NCBI GenBank assembly: GCA_030651575.1
Contig: JAUSFB010000037.1
Coordinates: 1-64,000, forward strand
Direction: 5' to 3'
Length of the DNA: 64,000 nucleotides
DNA from: Phaeospirillum sp.
Lineage (GTDB): Bacteria; Pseudomonadota; Alphaproteobacteria; Rhodospirillales; Magnetospirillaceae
Under the pieces are notes generated by a model. It saw only the letters and a program-made list of their open reading frames with translations. It did not search any database and was not told the origin of the DNA. Of the stretch, positions 20,197 through 30,100 are shown one piece after another. The position numbers and the translations under genes are program-made. How positions within the stretch are numbered: position 1 is the first letter of the stretch; each line of letters opens with the position of its first letter.

Positions 20197-21603
20197 CTAC
20201 TCGTATCCATTCTCCATGTCGATGCCATTGCCGATCCACTTACCACGAACATCGTCGTAGTGTTTGGCGGGATCGTAAATCGCGACGGGAAGATTGAGCC
20301 CCCGAGCGGTCATCTGTCCCAGGGAAGATTTCACCAGGAAAGCACCCGCCAGCACGTCATGCTGCGCCTTGGCGAAATTGACCCGCGCGTCGAACAGCTC
20401 CTGCTCGGCATTCAGCACGTCAAGGACGGTGCGCGACCCGACCTTGGACTCCTCGCGCACGCCGGCCAGGGCCAGCCCCGACGCCTTGATCTGCGCCTCG
20501 TAGGCCTTGGCCTGAGCGCGGGCCGCCTGCAAGCTTTCCCAAGCCTTGGTGGAGGTTTCCACCGCATCTCGCCGGGCTTGATCGGCCTCGATCCGCCGCT
20601 GCCCCGCCGTATGCTTGGAAGCGCGGACGCGAGCATAGGTGGCGCCGCCCTCGTAAAGCGGCACGGAAAGGTTCAACAGAACCTCCTGGGCGATGGTCGC
20701 CGACTTCATGGTCGATGTCTGCAAGGTCCGGGTGACGTCGGCACTCAGCGACAGGGTCGGCAACAACTCGCCAAACACCAGATCGATGCCGTCCTGGGCG
20801 GCCGCCTGGGCATAGTCGGCGGCGATTACATTGGGATTGGAAGCCAGGGCGATGGCGGTCAGTTCTTCCAGATTGCCCGGTAGGGCCGCGGGAAGATCAG
20901 GCTGCTGCGGCCGTTCCGGCGCATGACCGACGCTGTTCAAATAATTGGCGCGCGAACTTTGCAGCGTTCCCTCGGCGGCGACGCGATCGGCCGTGGCCTT
21001 TGAAAGCCGCGCCTCGGCCTGACTGACATCGGTTCGGGTGATCTCGCCGACCTTGAATCGCTCCTGAGTGGCTTCCAGCTGCTTGCGCAGGACCTGCTCG
21101 TTATTGACGCTGAGCTTCACCACCTCCTCGTCACGCACGACATTGAGATAGGCGTTGGCGGCGCCAAGCAGGATGGTCTGCTCGGTCGCGGCCAGCAGCG
21201 CCCGCTCCGACAGTACCGTATTGTCGGCCTGCGAAGTGGCCGCCATGGTGCGGCCGCCACGGAATAGCGGCTGAGTCAGGGTGATGGCGCCCGTCTTGGG
21301 AGTGCGCACGCTTCCATATTTGGTGTAGGCGTTGTTGGAATAGTTCCCACGGCCGATGGAGCCGGTCATGGTCACGGTCGGGCGCCAATTGGACAGCGCC
21401 TGCGGCACGGTTTCATCCGTGGAGCGCAGCCGCGCCCGGCGCGCCGCCAGGGTGGGATTCGACGAATAAGTCGACGACAGCACATCATCCAGCGACTCGG
21501 CCTGAACCGATTCGATTCCGATAACGCCAACGGCAATAACGCCGGCCAGCAGAACGCCCGCCTTCCTCATTCGACACCTATTCAACGCCAATGGGAACCT
21601 CAC
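20197..21603 (-). CDS. tolC: TolC-family outer-membrane efflux protein
   Basis: The outer-membrane channel of type I secretion and RND/MFP efflux systems. The predicted protein has 468 residues from the ATG at 21603, with an alternative ATG at 21570 that would put the signal peptide closer to the start. The signal peptide is AGVLLAGVIAVGVIGIESV, then QAES. Two repeated OEP halves follow: SLDDVLSSTYSSNPTLAARR with LTQPLFRGGRT, and ELTAIALASNPNVIAA with VPLYEGGATYARVR. VLDVLNAEQELFDARV near the end is typical. It could serve the MFP/ABC exporter at 3.6-6.6 kb. Confidence 0.94.
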   Translation of the reverse strand: MRFPLALNRCRMRKAGVLLAGVIAVGVIGIESVQAESLDDVLSSTYSSNPTLAARRARLRSTDETVPQALSNWRPTVTMTGSIGRGNYSNNAYTKYGSVRTPKTGAITLTQPLFRGGRTMAATSQADNTVLSERALLAATEQTILLGAANAYLNVVRDEEVVKLSVNNEQVLRKQLEATQERFKVGEITRTDVSQAEARLSKATADRVAAEGTLQSSRANYLNSVGHAPERPQQPDLPAALPGNLEELTAIALASNPNVIAADYAQAAAQDGIDLVFGELLPTLSLSADVTRTLQTSTMKSATIAQEVLLNLSVPLYEGGATYARVRASKHTAGQRRIEADQARRDAVETSTKAWESLQAARAQAKAYEAQIKASGLALAGVREESKVGSRTVLDVLNAEQELFDARVNFAKAQHDVLAGAFLVKSSLGQMTARGLNLPVAIYDPAKHYDDVRGKWIGNGIDMENGYE

Positions 21604-21825
21604 CCGTCCCGGTTATAAAGATCGCAAGCGAACATTAGCCTGCCAGGGCGGAAGATCAAGGACTATATCCAGTCGGGATTTGAACCTGAACCCGGCAAAA
21701 GTCAAAGCCCCCAAGGCATTGCGGCGGCGCGCCGCCCTCTTCCATCCTTTTCCAGGCCAAATCGCCTCTGACAATCCGGGGCCGTGGCGCTCTAAAAACA
21801 ATGCGACTTTTGCATCAACAGCGGC

Positions 21826-21854
21826 TTGACCGGCGTGGAATCAGCGCGTATAAG
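21826..21854 (+). promoter_or_regulatory. Strong sigma-70 promoter of the tRNA-Cys/tRNA-Asn unit
   Basis: TTGACC at 21826-21831 and TATAAG at 21849-21854 are separated by exactly 17 bases. They lie about 40 bases before the mature 5' end of tRNA-Cys. This is a near-consensus promoter in the place expected for a stable RNA unit. Confidence 0.75.
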
Positions 21855-21894
21855 CACGGTCCTCACGTCGGCCCCCGGTCGATAGGGCCGGTTA

Positions 21895-21968
21895 GGCCGG
21901 GTGGCAGAGTGGCTATGCAGCGGACTGCAAATCCGCGTACGTCGGTTCAATTCCGGCCTCGGCCTCCA
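21895..21968 (+). tRNA. tRNA-Cys (GCA)
   Basis: A 74-base cloverleaf with acceptor stem GGCCGGG/CTCGGCC (one G-T pair), anticodon GCA in the loop CTGCAAA, a T-arm loop with TTCAATT, and an encoded CCA end at 21966-21968. Confidence 0.96.
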
Positions 21969-22042
21969 CCGTCCCAGGACTCGGGAGACGTGACAGGGTG
22001 ATAGAATTCTTCAGCGCGCCGCACCGCGAGGGCCGCTGATGA

Positions 22043-22117
22043 TCCGGGGTAGCTCAGCGGTAGAGCAGCCGGCTGTTAACCGGCTGGTCGGGGGTTCGAA
22101 TCCCTCCCCCGGAGCCA
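22043..22117 (+). tRNA. tRNA-Asn (GTT)
   Basis: A 75-base cloverleaf with acceptor stem TCCGGGG/CCCCGGA, D-arm AGCTCAGCGGTAGAGC, anticodon GTT in CTGTTAA between GCCGG/CCGGC arms, T-arm with GGTTCGAATCC, and an encoded CCA. It lies 74 bases after tRNA-Cys and no separate promoter is evident, so the two are probably co-transcribed. Confidence 0.97.
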
Positions 22118-22126
22118 GATGTAAGG

Positions 22127-22165
22127 AAATAGGGCCTAGCCGGCGACGGCTAGGCCCTATTTTCT
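22127..22165 (+). terminator. Terminator of the tRNA unit
   Basis: A perfect 16-base stem (22127-22142 with 22147-22162) and a four-base GCGA loop end in TTTCTTT. It begins ten bases after tRNA-Asn. The A-rich left arm means it could also terminate minus-strand transcripts. Confidence 0.9.
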
Positions 22166-22305
22166 TTGCCCCCGGCAAGAACCGGACAATTGGCGCTCCT
22201 GAGATGGGTATGGCCGAACACAATATGCATTATCGCGATGTTGTGGATTGCCCAAGCCGCCCGCCCCCCTTACACTGCGGCGAAATGTGTTGCGGGAGCC
22301 ACCCT

Positions 22306-22635
22306 ATGTCCGACCAGGATCGTATCATTGAACTGACCGCCGCGCTCGCCGACGTGGTGTCCCGCAAGGTGGAGGAGATCAAGAAGGTCACCGGCACCAC
22401 CCGGATTCTGGCGCTGAACGCCCTGATCGAAGCGGCTCGGGCCGGCGAAGCGGGTAAGGGCTTTGCCGTCGTCGCCGGCGAAGTCAAGCATGTCTCGGAA
22501 AGCATCGACGGCATCACCCAATCGCTGGAAGCCGAAATGGGGGCCGCGGTCGAAGAACTGAGCCGACTGGCCACCAATATGCGGGCCGAGGCGGCGGAAG
22601 TCGCCGAAGTCGCCGCCGCCAACGCTTACGAATAG
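22306..22635 (+). CDS. Minimal cytoplasmic MCP signalling-tip protein
   Basis: A 109-residue soluble protein consisting almost only of the hairpin tip of a methyl-accepting chemotaxis receptor. The core is [20 protein letters not shown] followed by [12 protein letters not shown], the conserved CheA/CheW contact region. There is no sensor domain, membrane segment, HAMP or second full helix. Short helical segments lie on each side. The ATG at 22306 has GGGAG seven bases upstream. It could act as a dominant adaptor or decoy for chemotaxis arrays, or as a self-standing signalling helix. No chemotaxis gene lies in the window. The domain assignment is firm and the role is unknown. Confidence 0.82.
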   Translation: MSDQDRIIELTAALADVVSRKVEEIKKVTGTTRILALNALIEAARAGEAGKGFAVVAGEVKHVSESIDGITQSLEAEMGAAVEELSRLATNMRAEAAEVAEVAAANAYE

Positions 22636-22725
22636 TCCAAGCGGACAAGGCCTCCAACTCAGCCGCTGGTGTTTGGGTCTGGGGGGTGGGATACTGACGC
22701 ACCGTTCGCCGAGTAAGGCCCTCCG

Positions 22726-24387
22726 ATGCGTGTCCCCCCGACCCTTTCCTTCGCCGCCTTCCTGATGATCAGCATGCCGGCGCTTGCCGGCCTCGATGAG
22801 GGGCTGGCCGCCTACCAGCGTCAGGACTGGGTCGCTGCGGCAAAGGAATTCCGCCCCCTCGCCACCCAAGGAAACCCCCAGGCTCAGGCTCGCCTCGGCC
22901 ATATGCTCTTTCAGGGGCTGGGCGGCGTCCGCGACGATGTCGAAGCCCTGAAACTGCTCAATGCCGCCGGTAGTGCCGGTGAGCCCCTGGCGCAACACGC
23001 TCTCGGCAATGCCTATTTCCTCGGCCGCGCGGTCCCCAAGGACCCCACCATGGCCCTGGTCTGGTATGGCAGAGCCGCCGCCCAGAATTTCGGAGACAGT
23101 ATCCACGCCCTGGGCGAGATGCATTTCAATGGCCTTGGAGTCGGCAAGGACGAAGCCAAGGGAGTGGAATTCTTCCGCGCCGCCGCCGATAAGAATATCC
23201 CGGCAAGCCTTGAGAAACTGGCCGAGCTCAGCTGGAACGGCCGCGCCATGCCCACCGACCGGGCCAAGGCGGTCGGCTATGCCCGTCGCGCCGCCGAATC
23301 CCGGCGTCCCGTCGCTCAATTCATTCTCGGCGTGGCGCTGCTCACCGGGGATGGGACCGCCAAGGATCCGGCCGAGGCCGTCGCCTGGTTCCGCCGCGCC
23401 GCCGATCAGGGCCATCCCCAGGCGCAACACAATCTGGGCGTGACCCATGTCACCGGAACCGGAACCGCCAAGAACCTGGCCGAAGGCTATTTCTGGCTGG
23501 CCCTCGGCGCCGATCGTGCGCCGCCCAACCTGAAGGCATCCTACGAGCGAGAGCGCGACGCCATCGGCGCCAAGCTGCCGCCGGCCGAGTTGGAACAGAC
23601 CCGTAGCCGGATCGCGGCCTGGAAGCCGATTCAATCCGGCACGGTGGCAACCACGCCCCCGCGCCCAGCCACCTCGTCAGCGCCGACGCCCTCCCCCTCT
23701 CCATCCGGCGCCGTCACCAATCCATTGCCGCCAGAGCAGGCGTCACGATCTTCCAAGACATCCGCCGGATCCGGCTTCCTGGTCTCACGCGATGGTCTGG
23801 TCCTGACCAACGCCCATGTGGTCGAGCAATGCCGCACCATCACCATCAAAATGGCCGACGGCCCGACCCAGGTGGCCAGTCTGGCCGCAAAGGACGCCGG
23901 CAACGATCTGGCCCTGCTCAAGACCTCGATCCGCAGCCCCGACATCGCTAAATTCCGCGAGGACCGGCCACTGCGTTCGGGCGATGACGTCGTGGTGGTG
24001 GGATACCCGTTATCGTCGCTGCTGTCGCGGGAAGCCAATGTCACCGCCGGCGTCATCAGCGCCATGGCCGGCCTCCATGGCGATATCCGCCATTATCAGA
24101 TCACCGCCCCGGTGCAAAAGGGCAATTCCGGCGGACCTCTGGCCGACACCAGCGGCAACGTGATCGGCATCGTGTCGTCCAAGCTGAACGCCATGAAAAT
24201 AGCCGGCCAGACCGGCGACCTGCCCCAGAACATCAACTTCGCCATCAAGGCCGAAATCGCCCGCAAATTCATGCAGACCTACTCCGTCGCCTTCGAGACC
24301 GGCCCGGCCAATACCCAGATGTCGTCCGCCGATGTGGGCGAGCGCATCAAGCGCGTCACCGTCTTCGTCGAGTGCAAGGCCAATTAG
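22726..24387 (+). CDS. Secreted Sel1-repeat protein with trypsin-like serine protease domain
   Basis: A 553-residue exported protein. After a signal peptide (SFAAFLMISMPALAG) there are about six Sel1/TPR-like repeats between residues 25 and 270 (for example AQARLGHMLFQGLGG and AQHNLGVTHVTGTGT). A Pro-Ser-Thr-rich linker (about 300-335) follows, then a DegP-type S1 protease domain. The catalytic triad is visible: H in LTNAHVVEQC, D in AGNDLALLK, and S in KGNSGGPLAD. No PDZ domain follows. The ATG has TAAGG seven bases upstream. The repeats probably select partner proteins in the periplasm. It is convergent with the lipoprotein gene of the CHAT/cyclase operon. Confidence 0.9.
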   Translation: MRVPPTLSFAAFLMISMPALAGLDEGLAAYQRQDWVAAAKEFRPLATQGNPQAQARLGHMLFQGLGGVRDDVEALKLLNAAGSAGEPLAQHALGNAYFLGRAVPKDPTMALVWYGRAAAQNFGDSIHALGEMHFNGLGVGKDEAKGVEFFRAAADKNIPASLEKLAELSWNGRAMPTDRAKAVGYARRAAESRRPVAQFILGVALLTGDGTAKDPAEAVAWFRRAADQGHPQAQHNLGVTHVTGTGTAKNLAEGYFWLALGADRAPPNLKASYERERDAIGAKLPPAELEQTRSRIAAWKPIQSGTVATTPPRPATSSAPTPSPSPSGAVTNPLPPEQASRSSKTSAGSGFLVSRDGLVLTNAHVVEQCRTITIKMADGPTQVASLAAKDAGNDLALLKTSIRSPDIAKFREDRPLRSGDDVVVVGYPLSSLLSREANVTAGVISAMAGLHGDIRHYQITAPVQKGNSGGPLADTSGNVIGIVSSKLNAMKIAGQTGDLPQNINFAIKAEIARKFMQTYSVAFETGPANTQMSSADVGERIKRVTVFVECKAN

Positions 24388-24396
24388 GACCGGGGA

Positions 24397-24864
24397 TCAG
24401 CGCGCCCTGAGATTCAGGTCCTGACTGCCGTCACGGCTTTGCACCCGCACCGGTCGCTGGCGTTCGGCATCAAGCTCGAACTCGGCATTGCTGGGATAGG
24501 TCCAATTCGAACCGAGGACTTCGTCCACCACCAACCCCAGCACCGCCGCCCCTCCGGTTACGATGAGAAGTGCGGAGTTCCCCCAGATCCAGCCGCTGCT
24601 GGTGGCGTTCAGGCTATTGACCGTGCGGCGATAGCCCGGCGCGGTGCAGACCACCACGACCGGTGCGGCCGCATGGGGAATCGTCACCATCACCGGTGTC
24701 TGGATCTCGGCGCGGTATCCGTCCCGGCCAGTCAGTTCGCAATGTGCTGCTTCGGGATTGGTGCCGATCCGCACATCGGAAGCCAGCGGATTGAGCGCCG
24801 ATGCGCAGGCAACCACGGCGACAAGGCTGCCGCATGCGGCAATTCGGGTGATGAGGGAAATCAA
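24397..24864 (-). CDS. Small lipoprotein at the end of the CHAT/cyclase operon
   Basis: A 155-residue predicted lipoprotein. The signal segment (LITRIAACGSLVAVVAC) ends in a plausible lipobox VVAC. The next part resembles a PEGA-like beta domain (TNPEAAHCELTGRDGYRAEI then VMVTIPHAAAPVVVVCTAPG). A glycine-rich hydrophobic stretch follows (ALLIVTGGAAVLGLVVDEV), as in proteobacterial lipoproteins sometimes misnamed initiation factor 2. The best start is a TTG whose TTGA overlaps the stop of the upstream gene. Longer in-frame starts would lie inside that gene. It is probably co-translated with the MBL/cNMP protein. Confidence 0.72.
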   Translation of the reverse strand: MISLITRIAACGSLVAVVACASALNPLASDVRIGTNPEAAHCELTGRDGYRAEIQTPVMVTIPHAAAPVVVVCTAPGYRRTVNSLNATSSGWIWGNSALLIVTGGAAVLGLVVDEVLGSNWTYPSNAEFELDAERQRPVRVQSRDGSQDLNLRAR

Positions 24865-27137
24865 GATGAAGCCACGTCGGGCTTCATCGAGGAAAAGGTC
24901 CGCATCCGCCGCTGGTGCAATTCCAGCAACTTCCACCGGGCCACCGGAATGTCGCGGACAACGGAGCCCGGCACCAGCAACAACTCGGTCCGCAGGCCGG
25001 CCACCAGATTTCCGGCCGATGGAATGCCGAACAACACCTCGGACTCGTTGAGTGGCTCGCCGATACCGCAATACTCCACCGTCGTCCCGTTGAGGCGCCG
25101 TTCCAGCAAACCGTCGCGCACCATATAAACAAAATCCTGTCCACTGGTGTCGATGGCCTCACCGGCGGCCAGGTAGTAAGACTCGGACGCCTCGGCAATG
25201 GAGACTTCGGTCAGATTGGACAGGCTCTCGCCGAACAGCCAAGTATGATTGAAGAAATTACGCAGATCCGACAGGCGCCAAATCCGCTCGGTCATCTCGT
25301 TGCGCTCGACGAAGTTGCGATAGAGCGCGGAGGGAATGCGCAACGCCCGCACGAAGCTGAGAGCCCGAAAAGTCTCCAGCGACGACTCGCCCGACAGGGC
25401 ATAGGACTCGCCGACCATGGCGCCAGCCGACAAGGTGGCGTTATGGTCGCTATCGGCCTCGATGGTCTCCACCAACCCGGTGAGGATCAGATAGACGTCG
25501 TCACAACTGCTGCCTTCGCGCAGCAAAATGCTCTCGGGGTTGAAGGTCACCACCGGGTGGTTCAGCAAGATCCGGATTTGATGTTCCGGCACCCCCAGGA
25601 AATAGGCGGCCAGATACCCATGGGCAGCGCGCAGGCGATATTCCTGATGCGAGGGAATCAACGAGTCCACCGTCCCGAACGGCGCACCGGAGCCGATGCT
25701 TTTCTGGATACGGGTCAAAGGCAGCGCGGTATGGGACAAGATGATCTTGCCCGACAGATCACTGCGGAAGTCCTCGGCGCAACCGTGGATCAACCCACCC
25801 CCGATATCGAGCTTCTTGATATCGGCCGGGATCAGATAATCATCACGGACCTGCATCATCAGGCTGCTGCTGATCCCGTGGCGGGTCTCGTCATCGTCAA
25901 CCATCTGCCCAAGGACGTCGAGCGACACGATATCGGCCATATGGGCATAGGACCGATAGCCCTCCTCCCACGGAGTGCGGAAGTGAAACACCGTGGTTTC
26001 GACCGGATGGGGTGAAAAGATCGGCATCACCTCAAGGCCGTCGATATTGTTCCAAACCCCCAGATCGAGGTCGCAGATCTCGAAATACTCACCAAAGGAA
26101 TCCTCGGCGATGGCGGTCAGCGCCGACAGTTTCTTGGCCACCGAGGCCCGCACGGCCGGCACGGCGTAGTATTTGATCCGATGATCGGCGCGGAACAGGG
26201 TGGTCAGGCCGCAAAAATGATCGTCATGGCAGTGGGTGTGAAAGATGCCTTCCACCTCCTGAACGCCGATGCCCAGCGCCTGAAGCGCCCCATGGATATT
26301 GGGGCCGGCATCGATCAGGTAGACCTTGCCCTGAAACATCATGATGGTGGACATGGCGGCGCGCTCGGGATCCCACCCATCGCCCTCGCCGGAATGGATG
26401 ATGGAGAAATAGCCGCGTTCAAGGTCGTGATAACCCAGGTGGTAAGGCGTCTCGTAGGTTCGCCCCATGCCCAGGTTAAGGTCGACGATAGCGGTCTCGC
26501 CATCATAGTCGAACTCGAAGACATTCAGTTCCAGCCGCTGCACCGTCACGCCCCCGGGCAGAATCGCCGGACCGTCGCCGATGACGCAGGTGTCGAGCAG
26601 GTCACGCGGCGGTCGGATGGCCCCAAAGGCAAACCGCAGCTTCATGCGCATCCATTCCTGCGCCATCTCGTGCGGCACCCCGGCCGCAACCATCTCCTCT
26701 TCCGACAGCAGGCCGTAATTGCCGCGCATGACGTATTCCAACTGCGCTTCAACCTGCTGGGCAAGACCCATGATCAGGGGCTTGCGGCCGGTACAGTTGG
26801 GATGGCCAGGAATAATCATTCCCTGCCGATACAGCATCTGAAGAATCGGAAATTCCGACAGATTGCAGAATGCGCCATTCTGCAACGACACATCGGACAG
26901 CAAGATAACATTGGGGCCGGTTTCGAACGTAACGCCGGCGCGCTCGGTTGGAATAATCAGCCCACGCTTGATCAAATGTTTGACGCTATCGGCGGGGCAG
27001 CCGCACAACACCCTAAGATCAGCCTCGGGCACCTCGACCCAGCTAATTCCAGGCGAAACCGGCACGACGCGCATACGGGCGCCATTCACCGGCTTGGCCT
27101 TTGAAACCGAACTGGATTGACTGCCCGAATGCGGCAT
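24861..27137 (-). CDS. Metallo-beta-lactamase fold fused to cyclic-nucleotide-binding domains
   Basis: A 758-residue cytoplasmic protein without signal peptide. The N-terminal region (1 to about 190) is unassigned and contains several cysteines. A metallo-beta-lactamase fold occupies about 195-500, with the di-metal motif HTHCHDDH at 300-307, HMADIVSLD, and a later histidine in ILSHTALPL. A cNMP-binding beta-roll follows at about 530-640 (LREGSSCDDVYLILTGLVETIE, then GAMVGESYALSG). A second, weaker one lies at about 650-745 (YLAAGEAIDTSGQDFVYMVRDG). The ATG at 27137 overlaps the CHAT gene stop as TGATG, giving coupled translation. A hydrolase controlled by cAMP made by the neighbouring cyclase is a natural reading. 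The substrate is unknown. Confidence 0.85.
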   Translation of the reverse strand: MPHSGSQSSSVSKAKPVNGARMRVVPVSPGISWVEVPEADLRVLCGCPADSVKHLIKRGLIIPTERAGVTFETGPNVILLSDVSLQNGAFCNLSEFPILQMLYRQGMIIPGHPNCTGRKPLIMGLAQQVEAQLEYVMRGNYGLLSEEEMVAAGVPHEMAQEWMRMKLRFAFGAIRPPRDLLDTCVIGDGPAILPGGVTVQRLELNVFEFDYDGETAIVDLNLGMGRTYETPYHLGYHDLERGYFSIIHSGEGDGWDPERAAMSTIMMFQGKVYLIDAGPNIHGALQALGIGVQEVEGIFHTHCHDDHFCGLTTLFRADHRIKYYAVPAVRASVAKKLSALTAIAEDSFGEYFEICDLDLGVWNNIDGLEVMPIFSPHPVETTVFHFRTPWEEGYRSYAHMADIVSLDVLGQMVDDDETRHGISSSLMMQVRDDYLIPADIKKLDIGGGLIHGCAEDFRSDLSGKIILSHTALPLTRIQKSIGSGAPFGTVDSLIPSHQEYRLRAAHGYLAAYFLGVPEHQIRILLNHPVVTFNPESILLREGSSCDDVYLILTGLVETIEADSDHNATLSAGAMVGESYALSGESSLETFRALSFVRALRIPSALYRNFVERNEMTERIWRLSDLRNFFNHTWLFGESLSNLTEVSIAEASESYYLAAGEAIDTSGQDFVYMVRDGLLERRLNGTTVEYCGIGEPLNESEVLFGIPSAGNLVAGLRTELLLVPGSVVRDIPVARWKLLELHQRRMRTFSSMKPDVASS

Positions 27138-30100
27138 CACCCACCAACCATAAAGAAAGCGGACCAGATATACGGCATGCTCCACTGGGAGTTTCTGAGC
27201 ATTTCCAACTGGGCCTCGCGCAATGCGTCATGCGGAGTCTTGCCCGCCAGCAGGCGTTTGTAAAGGGCCGCCATCAAAGTCTGTGTTCCGGCGTCGCTGA
27301 CTTCCCACAACGAAGAGACCACCGACTGGGCTCCCGCCTCCTGAAAAGCGCGCCGCAGACCATAGACGCCCTCGCCTTCATGGACTTCGCCCAGGCCGGT
27401 TTCGCAGGCCGACAAAATGGCCAGACGGGTGCCGGTCAGATCGAGGCCCAACACTTCCAACGCCGTCAGAACACCGTCGTTATCGGTATCGATATCGCCC
27501 AGCACGCCGGCATTGGAGTTGATGCCGGCAAAGGCCAGACCGGCGCGCAGCAGCGGATTGTCGCCGGGCGGCGGGAACTGGAAATCGCTGGAACGTTGAA
27601 GCTTGAGCAACCGCTTGCGCAGGGTATCATCGGCCTTGAGGAAGAAACCATGGGTGGCGATGTGCAGTACTTCCGGCGGGGTTTCCATCTCCCGCAGCAC
27701 TTTTTCCTGAGCCCCGGCCTTGGAGTAGATGATCGTGGGCTTGCCCTGGCCTTCGACCGTCTTTTGAATCAGCTGGCCTTCCTTTTCGGCACCGGGCAGC
27801 GGGTCGAATTTCAGGCCCCGCATACCCGACATGCCGCGCACCGCCGACTGAACATCCGATCCGGCGGAACGGCTGCGCGCCTTTTCAAGCACCGCCTTAC
27901 CCACCGTTTCCTCCGTATTGTAGTCGGGACCGGCATTGATCATGTAACCGCCCTTGGCGGCTGAAATCCGTGACGGCAACAGGTCGCGGGTGGATGTCAG
28001 GACATGCAGATCGACCCGCTCGATCAGATATTTGCGATTGTTCTCCACCAGGGCGCTGATGGGAAGGATATTCAGGCTGCCGTCGGGCACCACATAGATA
28101 CTCTTGCGATCCTTAAGCACCCGCTCCAGCGGCAGCCAGACCAGCTTGTGAACGGCTTGGCCCACATCCAACAGGTCGTCGATTTCGATATCTTCGTTTT
28201 GAATCTCGGTCCGGTATTTCAGGACGGCGTTGTCGATGGCGGACAGGCTGTCATATTTGACCAGCCCGTAGACCGGCGTATCGCCATCCTTGCGCAGGAC
28301 GGCCGCGACCAACTTTTGCTGCCCCTCCTCCCCATAGATGAAGAAATCCACCAGGGCCGAATCGGCCGGCAAAACCTTGACCAGTTCGTCGAGAGCGATG
28401 GGAGCGACCGATTGTTGGAACCGGATGCTGGAACGACCCAAGGTTCCCTGAAGGGTGTTGATCTGCTCCTCCAGGGTATTGATCACCTCGGCATGGTTGT
28501 CCTTGGTCTCCTCGGTCGGCCCCGACAGGGTCAGCGCCGCCAGACGCTTGCGCGCCTCGGTCAGTTCCTCGGTCAGCTTGGTCAGTTCGGGGTCGCGCGA
28601 CAGGCGGGTGATCTGCTGGATTTCGGAAGCGACCTTCAGCAGCATTCCCTTGCGGTTGAGGCTGACTTCCATCAGCGCCTTACCGGCGACGGCCTCGTCC
28701 ATCTTGCTCAACACCGCCACATAGGCGGCCAGTTCGGGATAATGCAGGCGGATATAACCCTCGCGGGCATTGTCGCCGGTGACGTAAAGCACCCGGTTAA
28801 GGAACTCGGTCCGACGGACAAAGGTGGTCTTGCGGGTCTCGGCCGCGGTCTTGATGTCGCCCTTGTCCTCCTGGACGCCCGCCAGGGTGTTGAGCGTCTC
28901 GAAGGTATAGGGGTGCGCCGGCCCCAGCACGGCCTCGTCGGCAGCCAGGGTCTTCTTTAGCAGCGCCTCCGCTTCATTGAGACGCTTGGTGGAACGGTAC
29001 AGCGCCGCAAGGTCATGCATGGAGCGGAGGGTATCGAGATGCTTTTCCCCCAGCACCGCGCGACGTGACGCCAAAGCCTGATTGAAGGCGGGTTCGGCCT
29101 CCTTGAAATTTCCCATCCTGTGATAGGCCCGCGCCAGATTGTTCAGCGCCTTCAAGGTGTTCTGATGCTTCGGCCCATAGGACTTCGCCCAGGATTCATG
29201 CACCTGCTTGAACATGGCCGCCGCCCGCTCATACTCCCCCTTGAGCATATAGAGGTAGGCCAGGTTATTGGTGCTGGCGATGGTGTCGGGATGCTTGGGG
29301 CCGATGGTCTTGCTGAAAACGGTGATGACGCTCTGATAAAGCGGTTCCGCCTTGTCGAACACCCCCTGGCTTTCATACAGCAGCGCCAGATTGTTCATGG
29401 TCGTCATGGTGCTGGGATGCGTCTCGCCGAACGCGGCCCGGCCGCCTTGCAGCGCGGCCCGCAGATAGGGCTCGGCCCGTTCGTAGATGCCTTCCTTCTC
29501 CAGGATTTCGCCCAGATTGTTGGCGGCGATCACGGTGGAACGATGGGCATCTCCCAGCACCTTGTGATAGCGATCCCAGGCGTCCTGGAAAGCCTTCTCC
29601 GCCTCGAACAGCCGCCCCTGCTTGCGATAGATGCTGGCCAGCGACGACAGCGCCGCCACGGTATTGGGGTGGCCGGCCCCCAACCGCACGGTCTGCTGCT
29701 CAAGCACCTCCTTGGCCATGGCCTCGGCGGCGGCGTATTCGCCGCGATCGTCCAAGACATCGGCAAGATCGCCCTTGGCGCTGAGTTGGGCGGCGGTGTC
29801 GTTGGCGGCGCCCGCGTCACGGACGGCACTCTCCAAAACCGCCTGCGCATCGGCCAACCGCCCCTGGCGGTGGTAGGCCGCGCCGGCATCGACCCTGGTC
29901 GACAACCCCAGCGGATCAGTGGGGATAAGCGCCAGCTTCTGAATCGCCAGCGCCTGATCGTAAAGACCAGCGGCGGCGTTATACTCGCCCTGCTGGCGCT
30001 TGAAGGCCCCCTGCTGGGCCAGACAGCGAGAAAATTCGCCATGCGCCTCGCCATAAACCTTGCGCGACGCAGCGCAGGTGACGTCGAGCAGGGATCCGGC

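Noticed and set aside
21895-22165. tRNA genes as an integration site of a genomic island
   Set aside because: No integrase, no repeated tRNA 3' end and no change in composition next to them.
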